Of a DNA stretch of 64,000 bases, positions 19,328 to 27,055 are shown one piece after another. The number at the start of each line of letters is the position of its first letter. Positions within the stretch are counted from its first letter, which is position 1. The position numbers were made by a program, and so were the translations under genes. The notes under the pieces were generated by a model. It searched no databases. It saw nothing but the letters and a program-made list of their open reading frames with translations, and was not told the origin of the DNA. The DNA is from JACCTI01 sp051005695 (GTDB taxonomy: Bacteria > Verrucomicrobiota > Verrucomicrobiia > Chthoniobacterales > UBA10450): contig JBPCJC010000028.1 of NCBI GenBank assembly GCA_051005695.1, positions 1 to 64,000 of the forward strand. Direction: 5' to 3'.

Positions 19328-20365
19328 ATGGAATTGCTGACGATCAGTGAAGTGCGCCGGCGAGCGCAGAATGGCTTGGTTTCCGCGCGCATCCACGTGC
19401 AAATCAGCGCGGCGGAAGCCAAGGCCACGCGCGAAGCGAAACCGTATTGCGAGCTGGTCCTGGCGGATGCCTGTGACCGCATGACCTTGCGCGTCTGGAG
19501 CGATCATCCGGAATACCGCGCCTGCGAATCCCTCCAAGTCTCGGAGTTCATCGAGATCACCGGCGAGTTTGCCCAGCACCAGCAGTTTGGCCTGGAAGCG
19601 AAACAGTGGAAGGTCCGTCGCCTAACGAGTGGGGAAACTTCCGACCTGCTCGCCGGGCCACCGGAGTTGCGCGCGAAACAAACCGCCGATTGGAACTACA
19701 TCGTGGAACGGGTGCGAGACCTCAGCGATCCGCGGTTGCGCGCTTTGAGCGAAGCGTTCCTCGCAGAATTTGGCGACCGCTTCCGCCGGACTGCCGGCGC
19801 GCGCAGTTATCATCACGCGCGCCGCGGTGGCCTGGTCGAGCACGTCGCGCAAATGATGCGCACTGCGGTCGCGCTGGTGCCGCTTTATCCGCAGCTCAAT
19901 CTCGATCTGCTCATCGCCGGAATTCTTTTTCACGACTCCGGCAAGCTCTGGGAAAATCATCTGCCGGAAACCGGCTTCACCATGGGCTTCGACGAACGCG
20001 GCGAACTCATGGGCCACATCTCCATCGGGATGGAGTTGGTTAATTCGCTCTGGCGCAAATTGCAATCGCCTAACGAGTCCAACGGTTGGAGCGATCTCGT
20101 GCCCGCCTCCGAGGACGTGCGCTTGCATCTGCTCCACCTGATTGGCGCGCATCACGGTGAGCCGCAATTTGGCTCGCCCGTTTCACCGAAGACCCCGGAA
20201 GCGATGGCGCTCAATTACATCGATAACCTTGATGCGCGTTTGGAAATGTTCGCTGCCGGTTATTTGGTGGCGAAGCCGATCGCGGAACGCATTTACGATC
20301 GCGTCCGCCCGTTGCCGGGAAACCTCGTCAGGCCGCTGGAAAAATTTCAGGCCACCGACGGCTAA
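19328..20365 (+). CDS. HD-domain 3'-5' exoribonuclease, YhaM-like
   Basis: This 345-residue protein has an N-terminal OB-fold (about 1-110, RIHVQISAAEAKAT to WKVRRL) and an HD phosphohydrolase domain (about 155-320). HD ligands appear as SYHHARRGGLVEHV, FHDSGK and IGAHHGE. This is the layout of the YhaM exoribonucleases, which trim RNA and single-stranded DNA from the 3' end. The start ATG at 19328 gives the family N-terminus MELLTISEVRRRA. Two copies of the dispersed motif are inside (19620 and 20068, the latter read P-N-E). Confidence 0.85.
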   Translation: MELLTISEVRRRAQNGLVSARIHVQISAAEAKATREAKPYCELVLADACDRMTLRVWSDHPEYRACESLQVSEFIEITGEFAQHQQFGLEAKQWKVRRLTSGETSDLLAGPPELRAKQTADWNYIVERVRDLSDPRLRALSEAFLAEFGDRFRRTAGARSYHHARRGGLVEHVAQMMRTAVALVPLYPQLNLDLLIAGILFHDSGKLWENHLPETGFTMGFDERGELMGHISIGMELVNSLWRKLQSPNESNGWSDLVPASEDVRLHLLHLIGAHHGEPQFGSPVSPKTPEAMALNYIDNLDARLEMFAAGYLVAKPIAERIYDRVRPLPGNLVRPLEKFQATDG

Positions 20366-20421
20366 CAAACATCATGGCCGCGGGGTGCGCTATTTGCTAA
20401 CTACGAGAGGCATCGCCGCCG

Positions 20422-21192
20422 ATGAAGGTCTCCGTCATCATCCCCTGCTTTAATGAGCGCCCGACGATCGCCCGGATCGTCCAGGCAGTCCGCTCCGCGC
20501 CGATCGACGAACTCGAACTCATCCTGGTGGATGATGCTTCCACCGACGGCACCGCCGAACTCCTTGGCGGCGAAATCTCCCAATTGATCGACAGGACGAT
20601 TTTCCATCGGAAGAACCAGGGTAAAGGCGCGGCCGTACGCTCCGGCCTGGCCGCGGTCACGGGCGAGGTGGTCCTGATTCAGGATGCCGATCTGGAATAC
20701 AACCCGGAAGATTACCGGATATTGCTCGAGCCGATTTTTTCCGGCAAAGCGGACGCGGTTTTCGGTTCGCGTTTCATGGGCGGACGGCCGCACCGGGTGG
20801 TTTATTTCTGGCACATGGTGGGCAACAAATTCCTCACCCTGCTCTCGAACATGTGCACCAATCTCAACCTCACCGATATGGAAACCTGCTACAAAGCGTT
20901 CCGTGCTTCGGTCATCCAGGACCTGGTGATTTGTGAGGATCGCTTCGGCTTCGAACCGGAGATCACCGCGAAGTTGGCGAAGACGCGTTGCCGCATTTAC
21001 GAGGTCGGCATTTCCTACGACGGCCGCACTTACGAAGAGGGCAAAAAGGTTTCGTGGAAAGACGGTTTCCGCGCGATCTACGCGATCCTGAAATATAATT
21101 TCTTTGCTCCGCAACGGCGTCCGCAGACATCGGCCGCGCGCGTCTCCGGCGCTCTTCCTGTGGTGTGCGAAAGCAAACCTTCCTCTCGTTAG
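20422..21192 (+). CDS. Family 2 glycosyltransferase (polyprenyl-phosphate sugar transferase-like)
   Basis: This 256-residue GT-A enzyme has the start MKVSVIIPCFNERPTIARIV, nucleotide-binding VDDASTDG (about 38-45) and metal-binding QDADLEYNPEDY, and it lacks the C-terminal membrane helices of larger relatives. It is like DPM1/DolP-mannose synthases, which load a sugar onto a lipid carrier at the cytoplasmic face. The next two genes overlap it in a chain and encode membrane proteins, so the operon probably makes a surface glycan or modifies lipids. Its stop TAG (21190-21192) lies within a copy of the dispersed CTCGTTAGGC motif. Confidence 0.88.
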   Translation: MKVSVIIPCFNERPTIARIVQAVRSAPIDELELILVDDASTDGTAELLGGEISQLIDRTIFHRKNQGKGAAVRSGLAAVTGEVVLIQDADLEYNPEDYRILLEPIFSGKADAVFGSRFMGGRPHRVVYFWHMVGNKFLTLLSNMCTNLNLTDMETCYKAFRASVIQDLVICEDRFGFEPEITAKLAKTRCRIYEVGISYDGRTYEEGKKVSWKDGFRAIYAILKYNFFAPQRRPQTSAARVSGALPVVCESKPSSR

Positions 21193-21665
21193 GCTGGCGC
21201 GGTCTGGCCAGCGGAATTCTCGGCACGGCTTTCCTCTGGGTGAGCGCGCCGAAGGTTTGGGAAGCGCTGCGCCCTTCCGGCTTTGGCCCAATTCTGCCCT
21301 ATCACACGACCAACAGTTACGGAGTCAATCTGCTCCATGTGCAGAACGCGTCCGAGCGAATCCTGGCCGCGTTTGCCGCCTTGCCGCCGCAGCAACCGGT
21401 GGCGGTGATCCTCCCCGAGGATGACGAGAGAAGCATTTTTCTGAGTTATCTCGTCGGCTACTTCGGCTGGCCGCGCGAGGTCCGCGCGATCGCGATCACC
21501 CACCAGAACGCGCAACAAGAACTGCAAAAACTCGATCACTCATCGATCGCCGCGATCTTTTTCTGCGGTCTCGAACCGCCCGCCGGAATGCGTCCTGTCA
21601 TGCGCATCGGAACGGGCCTAACGATGGTTCCCTTGACCAGTAATCCGGAAACGCCCGCGCCATGA
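21165..21665 (+). CDS. Membrane-anchored protein of unknown function in glycosyltransferase operon
   Basis: This 166-residue protein has one N-terminal hydrophobic segment (GLASGILGTAFLWVSAPKVW, about 14-33) and a soluble domain with alternating beta/alpha character (PVAVILPEDDERSIFLSYLV, SIAAIFFCGL). I do not recognise the family. It overlaps the glycosyltransferase gene by 28 bases and the following membrane gene by four (ATGA), which argues for translational coupling and a shared function. Confidence 0.7.
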   Translation: MRKQTFLSLGWRGLASGILGTAFLWVSAPKVWEALRPSGFGPILPYHTTNSYGVNLLHVQNASERILAAFAALPPQQPVAVILPEDDERSIFLSYLVGYFGWPREVRAIAITHQNAQQELQKLDHSSIAAIFFCGLEPPAGMRPVMRIGTGLTMVPLTSNPETPAP

Positions 21666-23053
21666 ACATCGGCGGATTACTGGCTGCATTGCTTCTGCTT
21701 TTCGCCGCGGGCTTCGGCGCAACCTTGTGGCTGATGCGCGGCGCGCAGCGAATCAACCTCCTCGAATGCGCCACGCTCGGCTGGCTCTTCGGCTGTGGCT
21801 TGGTCTCGTTAGGCTTGTGGCTCGGCGGACTGGTTCTTTCCGGCCTCGCCCTGCAAGCCGGCGTGGCGGTGATCGCGGTGGGGCTCGCGCTTACCGGTCT
21901 AATCTCCGCGCGCCAGAGCGGTGCTCGCTTCGTCTTCCCTCGACCGGAAAATTTCCTCGAGTGGATTCTCGCCCTGGCGATCGCGCTCGAAATCCTCCTC
22001 GCGTTTCGCTCCGCCTGCAGTCACGGGCTCGGCTGGGATGGTTTACTGAATTGGGAAGTCAAAGCGCGTTACGCCTTCCTCAATGACGGCGTCCTCCCGC
22101 CCGCGTATTTCGGCAGCGCCACTCGCGCCTTCACTCATCCGGCCTATCCGCTGCTCATCCCACTGACCGAGCTCTGGGTTTATCTTTGGATGGGCGAACC
22201 GAACCAGTTTTGGATCAAGCTCATCTTCCCGCTCTTCTACGCCGCGGGCGCGATCCTGCTCGCCAGCAGCGCGCGTCGCCTAACGAATCGTCGATGGCCC
22301 GGATTGCTCGCGGCCGCTTTGCTCTTTTTCGTTCCCTGCCTGACGAACTCACCCGGCGATGTCGCCGGGGGCTACGCGGACTTTCCGCTCGGAGTTTTTT
22401 ACCTCGTCGCCATCGGTTACCTGCTGCGGCATGCAAGCACGCGCGAGCCGGGTGCGTTTCGGATTTATGCCGCTAGCCTGGCGTTGCTCCCTTGGACGAA
22501 ACGCGAGGGCGTTGTCCTCTGGCTGACCGCCGCGATCGCCGGAGCGTTCGTCCTCTGGCGTCGCCGAGAATCACCGCGCACCTGGCTTTGGTTCCTGCCC
22601 GGCATTCTCATCATCGCCGCCTGGAAACTTTTCCTGCACCTCCTCCACACCACCGAGGCTGGCGAGTTCGTTCCGATGAATTTCCACGCGCTGATGGCCA
22701 ACCTCTCCCGTGCCTTGCCGCTCGCAAAAATGGTCGTGCGAGAAATGCTCGTGACCTACCGCTGGAGTTTGCTCTGGCCGCTGGTCGCGCTCGCACTCGT
22801 TAGTCTGGCCGGGCGGGCGCGCGACTGGCGTTTGCTCTTGTTAGGCAGCGCGATCATCGCGCCGATCGCGCTTTACGCTGCGACCTATTTGTTTAGCAGC
22901 TGGCCGAATTACGCGAATCACTTCGACGCCTCTTACTCGCGCCTGCTTCTGCACGTCGTTCCGGTGGCCTGGCTGGCGATTGCCCTCGCTATTTCGCGGT
23001 CGTCCTCCGCTGCGCTTCCGTCAGATAAACTTCGTCAATCTCGAAACCGATGA
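21662..23053 (+). CDS. Polytopic membrane protein, GT-C/GT39-like
   Basis: This 463-residue protein has about ten hydrophobic helices and a periplasmic loop after the second or third helix containing GLGWDGLLNWEVKARYAFLN. The Asp/Glu in that loop resembles the catalytic acidic residue of GT-C glycosyltransferases, which use polyprenyl-phosphate sugars. With the upstream GT2 enzyme this makes a plausible lipid-linked sugar pathway; that is inference. Translation is coupled to the preceding gene through ATGA. The 3' 65 bases overlap the convergent DNA methyltransferase gene. At least four copies of the dispersed motif are inside. Confidence 0.75.
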   Translation: MNIGGLLAALLLLFAAGFGATLWLMRGAQRINLLECATLGWLFGCGLVSLGLWLGGLVLSGLALQAGVAVIAVGLALTGLISARQSGARFVFPRPENFLEWILALAIALEILLAFRSACSHGLGWDGLLNWEVKARYAFLNDGVLPPAYFGSATRAFTHPAYPLLIPLTELWVYLWMGEPNQFWIKLIFPLFYAAGAILLASSARRLTNRRWPGLLAAALLFFVPCLTNSPGDVAGGYADFPLGVFYLVAIGYLLRHASTREPGAFRIYAASLALLPWTKREGVVLWLTAAIAGAFVLWRRRESPRTWLWFLPGILIIAAWKLFLHLLHTTEAGEFVPMNFHALMANLSRALPLAKMVVREMLVTYRWSLLWPLVALALVSLAGRARDWRLLLLGSAIIAPIALYAATYLFSSWPNYANHFDASYSRLLLHVVPVAWLAIALAISRSSSAALPSDKLRQSRNR

Positions 23054-23771
23054 ACTCCGGAACCGCGCAGCGTTGCGCCGCGACTGCGGAATTTCCGATC
23101 CCGAGAAACGGGTCGAGCATTCGTTTCACACTCGTTAGGCCATGGAGCTTGATGCAGTTAGTCGCCAGCTGAACCGGAAAGGTCGCCGGGTGCGGCCGCT
23201 GTTTTTCGCGGCTCTTGATTGTCTCGTAGGGCACGAACCAGGTGTTGCCGCGACAGCGCAGATCGCCGCCGCCCGTGTGCCTCCAGCGCGCGACGTTGCT
23301 TTTGTCCTGATAAGGAACGCCGAGCGCGAGCCGGTCGATCGGCGTCCGGCCGGTCGGGGTCAGATGGAACACATATTCATGGCAATCGTTCAGGTAGCGC
23401 GGCGAATTGATCGGTTTGAAGTGGCCGTGGTTGCCGTCCGCGAGCGCGATCGATTTGATCCAGTGGATGGTGTTTTGCAGGACAAAAAACTCGCGCAAGG
23501 CGAGGACCACTTCGTGCGGGAACATCGGATTCGAGGGCGCTGCGCCGACGTTCAGAAAAAACGAGCCCTCTGGCCGGAGAAGGCGACGAATTTCCGCCGC
23601 CCACTCACCGCACCAGGCGAGATACGCGGCGCGGTCCTGGCGATCGGAAAACTTGCGGTAGCGAATCCCGAGATTGTAAGGCGGCGAAGTGACCGCGAGA
23701 TCGACCGACTCGTTAGGCAATGCGGTCATCCCCGCGAGACAATCTTGCAGTCGGAGATCGAATCTGGTCAC
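22989..23771 (-). CDS. Solitary DNA methyltransferase (beta class)
   Basis: This 260-residue protein transfers methyl from AdoMet to an exocyclic amine of A or C in DNA. The catalytic motif TSPPYNLG (28-35) comes before the AdoMet-binding motif DPFLGIGNS (220-228), the order of beta-class enzymes such as CcrM and many type II enzymes. TSPPY is commoner among N4-cytosine enzymes, but N6-adenine is possible. No endonuclease gene is adjacent, so it looks like an orphan regulatory methylase or a restriction-system remnant. The target site is unknown. It overlaps the end of the membrane protein gene by 65 bases. Confidence 0.88.
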   Translation of the reverse strand: MTRFDLRLQDCLAGMTALPNESVDLAVTSPPYNLGIRYRKFSDRQDRAAYLAWCGEWAAEIRRLLRPEGSFFLNVGAAPSNPMFPHEVVLALREFFVLQNTIHWIKSIALADGNHGHFKPINSPRYLNDCHEYVFHLTPTGRTPIDRLALGVPYQDKSNVARWRHTGGGDLRCRGNTWFVPYETIKSREKQRPHPATFPVQLATNCIKLHGLTSVKRMLDPFLGIGNSAVAAQRCAVPEFIGFEIDEVYLTEAQRRTTAK

Positions 23772-23829
23772 GCCAGGAAAGTGTCTGAGCCGATTCGATT
23801 CGTACAGCGAATTCGTCTATTGTCCCGCG

Positions 23830-24624
23830 ATGTCCGACAAACCTGCCAGGTTGAAAATCGCCGACCGCGAGTTTACTTCGCGGCTGCTCGCGGGCACCGG
23901 CAAATTTTCGTCTAACGAATCGATGCGCGATGCGCTCGAAGCCAGCGGCACCGAGATCGTGACGGTAGCGCTGCGGCGCGCGGATCTTTCCGGCAAAGGC
24001 GATCCCTTCGCCAACATCCTCGATTTCATCGACCCGAAACGCTTCCTGCTTTTGCCGAACACCAGCGGCGCGCGCAACGCCGAGGAAGCCGTCCGGCTCG
24101 CGCGAATCGCGGTCACCGCCGGGCTGCCGAATTGGGTTAAACTCGAGATTCATCCGGACCCGCGCTACCTGCTGCCCGATGGCGTCGAGACACTCGCGGC
24201 CGCGGAAATTTTGGTGAAGGAAGGCTTCGTCGTCCTCCCCTACATCAACGCCGATCCGGTCCTCGCGAAACGCTTGCAGGATATCGGCACCGCGACGGTG
24301 ATGCCGCTCGGCTCGCCCATCGGAAGTAACCGCGGAATCGAAACCCGCGCGCAGATCGAAATTATTATCGAACAAGCGACCGTCCCGGTGGTGGTGGACG
24401 CAGGGTTAGGCGCGCCGAGCCAGGCCGCGGAAGCGCTGGAGATGGGCGCCGATGCGGTCCTCGTGAACACCGCGATCGCGATCGCTTCCGATCCGACGCG
24501 GATGGCGCAGGCGTTTCGCAAAGCGGTCGAAGCCGGGCGCGAAGCCTATGAGATCGGGCTCGCGGAACGCCGCGCGACCGCCAGTGCAACCAGCCCGTTG
24601 ACCGGTTTTTTCACCGGCAACTAA
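23830..24624 (+). CDS. thiG: Thiazole synthase
   Basis: ThiG forms the thiazole phosphate ring of thiamin from deoxyxylulose phosphate, dehydroglycine and ThiS-thiocarboxylate. The 264-residue protein has the TIM-barrel motifs FTSRLLAGTGKF, WVKLEIHPDP with the Schiff-base Lys region, VVVDAGLGAPSQAAEALEMG (phosphate site) and VLVNTAIAIA. The ATG at 23830 gives the family N-terminus; earlier codons read through the methyltransferase's upstream region. No ThiS, ThiO/H or ThiE lies alongside, so the thiamin genes are dispersed. Confidence 0.94.
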   Translation: MSDKPARLKIADREFTSRLLAGTGKFSSNESMRDALEASGTEIVTVALRRADLSGKGDPFANILDFIDPKRFLLLPNTSGARNAEEAVRLARIAVTAGLPNWVKLEIHPDPRYLLPDGVETLAAAEILVKEGFVVLPYINADPVLAKRLQDIGTATVMPLGSPIGSNRGIETRAQIEIIIEQATVPVVVDAGLGAPSQAAEALEMGADAVLVNTAIAIASDPTRMAQAFRKAVEAGREAYEIGLAERRATASATSPLTGFFTGN

Positions 24625-24627
24625 ACG

Positions 24628-24819
24628 CTAAAGATCGTCCACCTCGTCGGCGACGCGGCGCGCGGGCGGCTCAGGATTCTCGTTCGCGTCGCCAGGAAAT
24701 TTCGGCGGCGGTTTCGAGGGGCGATTGAGTTTTTCGCCCAAAGATTTGCGCGCCTTTTCGCCAGGCGAGCCATGCGCATCGGTCTCTTCCATTCCTTCCA
24801 TGATCGCAAAACCGTCCAT
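24628..24819 (-). CDS. Small Pro/Glu/Lys-rich protein, unknown
   Basis: This 63-residue protein is polar, without Cys, and rich in Pro, Glu, Lys and Asp (GEKARKSLGEKLNRPSKPPP). It lies convergent with thiG, three bases from its stop. It is probably disordered. No family was recognised and coding status is uncertain. Confidence 0.4.
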   Translation of the reverse strand: MDGFAIMEGMEETDAHGSPGEKARKSLGEKLNRPSKPPPKFPGDANENPEPPARRVADEVDDL

Positions 24820-24908
24820 GAAAAGAAACGCATCCCACCGGCGCGGTGGCCTTTAGTTTGACCTCACGGATTGGCGCGCTTTGCCCCCTTGAGGTAAGGT
24901 CAGGGCGC

Positions 24909-26153
24909 ATGTCCTCCGAAACCGTCGAGCTCCGCGGCCACATTATTGATTCGCTGATTCTGCCCAAGGTTCTCGATGAAATTTTGACCCGCGGCGCCGC
25001 TTTCAAAATCGCCGAGATCAAGATCGGACAGAACCGGGTCGATCAAAGTTACGCGCGCATCGATGTTTCCGCAGAGAACGACGCGATCCTGAACGACATC
25101 GTTCTGCGGTTGCGGCAACACGGCGCGGAAGTGCTCGAGCGCAGCGACGTCCGGCTGGCGGCGGCACCGGCTGATGGCGTTTTCCCGGATGATTTTTATG
25201 TCACGACCAACCAGCAAACTTTCGCCCGGGTGAACGGCGAAGAACTGGAAGCGAAGCCGGCGCTGATGGATTGCGGGATCGCGATCGACCCCCAGGCGAA
25301 AGGTGCCCGCGCGGTCAAGTTTCACGAGGTCAAACGCGGGATGCAGATTGTCCTCGGGCAAAAAGGGATCCGGGTCGTGCCGGTGCAGCGCTCGTTAGAC
25401 CGGAATGGTGGTTTCGAATTCATCACCACCAATGTTTCCGTCGAACAACCGAAGAGCGCGGTCATCCGCGAGACTGCGCTGGAGCTGAAACGCACGCGCG
25501 CAAACGGCGGCAAGAGTTTGCTCGTGGCGGGCCCGGCCGTGGTCCACACCGGCGCGGCTGAGCATTTGGAAAAACTGATCCACGACGGCCACGTCGATGT
25601 CCTCTGCGCGGGCAACGCTCTCGCGGTGCATGACATCGAGCACGCGCTTTTCGGGACTTCGCTCGGGATGAATATCGAGCACGGCACACTCGCCGATCAC
25701 GGTCATGAAAATCAGCTGCGCGCAATCAACGCCATCCGGCGCGCGGGCAGTATCGCGGCCGCGGTGAAATCCGGCCTGCTCACCAAAGGAATCATGCACG
25801 CCTGCGTGCAACACGGCGTCGAGTTGGTCCTCGCGGGTTCGATCCGCGATGACGGGCCGTTGCCGGACGTGATCACGGATTCGATCGCCGCGCAGAAAGC
25901 CATTCGCGAAAAAATCGAGGGCGTGACCATCGCGCTGATGCTGGGAACGATGTTGCACTCGATGGCGGTGGCGAGCGTTTTGCCGGCGACCGTGAAGACG
26001 CTCTGCGTCGATATCAATCCGGCCGCGGTCAGCAAATTGACTAATCCGCAAAATTTCCAGGCGCTCGGCTTGGTCACGGATGTGGAATTATTTTTGCGCG
26101 AACTCTGCGGTTATCTGGCGGAAGACGCGGTGACCGCGCCGCGCGCCAGCTAA
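24909..26153 (+). CDS. TIGR00300-family ornithine cyclodeaminase-type enzyme
   Basis: This 414-residue NAD-binding protein belongs to the TIGR00300 (LOR/SDH-like) family. Archaeal members and the C-terminal half of cyanobacterial AgrE/ArgZ convert ornithine to proline and ammonia. Recognisable parts are the N-terminal ELRGHIIDSLILPKVLDEI, PALMDCGIAID, the core LVAGPAVVHTGAAEHLEKLI and TSLGMNIEHGTLADHGHEN. An AGG-containing stretch precedes the ATG at 24909. The guanidino-modifying enzyme gene begins 13 bases downstream, so the two would run arginine to ornithine to proline as separate polypeptides. Confidence 0.85.
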   Translation: MSSETVELRGHIIDSLILPKVLDEILTRGAAFKIAEIKIGQNRVDQSYARIDVSAENDAILNDIVLRLRQHGAEVLERSDVRLAAAPADGVFPDDFYVTTNQQTFARVNGEELEAKPALMDCGIAIDPQAKGARAVKFHEVKRGMQIVLGQKGIRVVPVQRSLDRNGGFEFITTNVSVEQPKSAVIRETALELKRTRANGGKSLLVAGPAVVHTGAAEHLEKLIHDGHVDVLCAGNALAVHDIEHALFGTSLGMNIEHGTLADHGHENQLRAINAIRRAGSIAAAVKSGLLTKGIMHACVQHGVELVLAGSIRDDGPLPDVITDSIAAQKAIREKIEGVTIALMLGTMLHSMAVASVLPATVKTLCVDINPAAVSKLTNPQNFQALGLVTDVELFLRELCGYLAEDAVTAPRAS

Positions 26154-26166
26154 GGAGTTTTCCAGC

Positions 26167-26976
26167 ATGCGCGAACTCCTTCTTTGCCCGCCGGACCACT
26201 ACGAGATCGATTACGAGATCAACCCGTGGATGAGCCGCGAGCGCCCAGCGGACAAGCCGCTGGTGAAAGCGCAGTGGACGCGGCTTTTTGAGACGCTTTC
26301 GAAACTCGACACCACCGTGCACACGATCACGCCGGCGAAAAAATTGCCGGACATGGTCTTCACCGCCAACGCCGGCTTGGCCGTCGGGCGAAAGTTTATC
26401 CCGAGCAATTTCCGGCATGTCGAACGCGCGGGCGAAGCGCCGCTCTTCGCACTCTGGATGGAAGAACGCGGCTACGAAGTCGTCTGGCTGCCGCCGAGTT
26501 TGTATTTCGAAGGCGAAGGCGATGCCCTCTTCGCGGGCGATGCCCTCTTCTGTGGCTACAAATTTCGCACCGACATCAATTCCCATCGAGCGATCGCGGA
26601 CTTGTTAGGCTGCCTGGTCATTTCGGTTGAGTTGGTCGATCCTCGTTTCTATCACATCGACACCTGTTTTTGTCCGCTGGCGGATGGCGGCGCGATGTGG
26701 TTCCCCGCGGCGTTCGATGAATATGGGCAGCGCGCCCTCCGCGATCGCCTAACGAATCTGATCGACGTCTCCGAGGAGGAAGCAGGCGTGTTTTGCTGCA
26801 ACGCGGTCGTCTTAAACAAAGACATCGTCCTGCCGGCAGGCGCGCCCAAGCTGGTCGCGCAATTGCAGGATCGCGGTTACACCTGTCATCCGCTGCCCAT
26901 GACTGAATTCCTCAAAGCCGGCGGCGCCTGCAAATGTCTCACGATGTTTATGCCGCAGCGCGAAAGCGCTTGTTAG
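26167..26976 (+). CDS. Arginine dihydrolase/DDAH-like guanidino-group hydrolase
   Basis: This 269-residue GME-superfamily enzyme matches the N-terminal domain of AgrE/ArgZ and dimethylarginine hydrolases. Key parts are the MRELLLCPPDHYEIDYEINPWM start, KLPDMVFTANAGL (substrate-binding Asp/Asn), FEGEGDALF, RFYHIDTCFCPL (catalytic His) and the C-terminal KAGGACKCLTMF carrying the nucleophilic Cys. Because it follows a TIGR00300 gene, arginine dihydrolase activity (arginine to ornithine, CO2 and two NH3) is the best guess; DDAH activity is an alternative. The GAGTTTT before the ATG is a weak ribosome site. The stop TAG (26974-26976) is part of a TGTTAGGCAA motif copy. Confidence 0.85.
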   Translation: MRELLLCPPDHYEIDYEINPWMSRERPADKPLVKAQWTRLFETLSKLDTTVHTITPAKKLPDMVFTANAGLAVGRKFIPSNFRHVERAGEAPLFALWMEERGYEVVWLPPSLYFEGEGDALFAGDALFCGYKFRTDINSHRAIADLLGCLVISVELVDPRFYHIDTCFCPLADGGAMWFPAAFDEYGQRALRDRLTNLIDVSEEEAGVFCCNAVVLNKDIVLPAGAPKLVAQLQDRGYTCHPLPMTEFLKAGGACKCLTMFMPQRESAC

Positions 26977-27008
26977 GCAAAACGCTCGCTCGAATGCAAT
27001 CCAGGCCC

Positions 27009-27051
27009 CTGTGCGAGGTCCCCTCGTCGTCTTCGCGACTCGAGATGACAA
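27009..27051 (-). repeat. Single arm of the REP-like repeat
   Basis: CTGTGCGAGGTCCCCTCGTC followed by TCTTCGCGACTCGAGATGAC matches the right arms at 18680-18720 and 10920-10959. It sits between the convergent dihydrolase and polX genes. No facing partner arm is visible. Confidence 0.7.
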
Positions 27052-27055
27052 ATTG

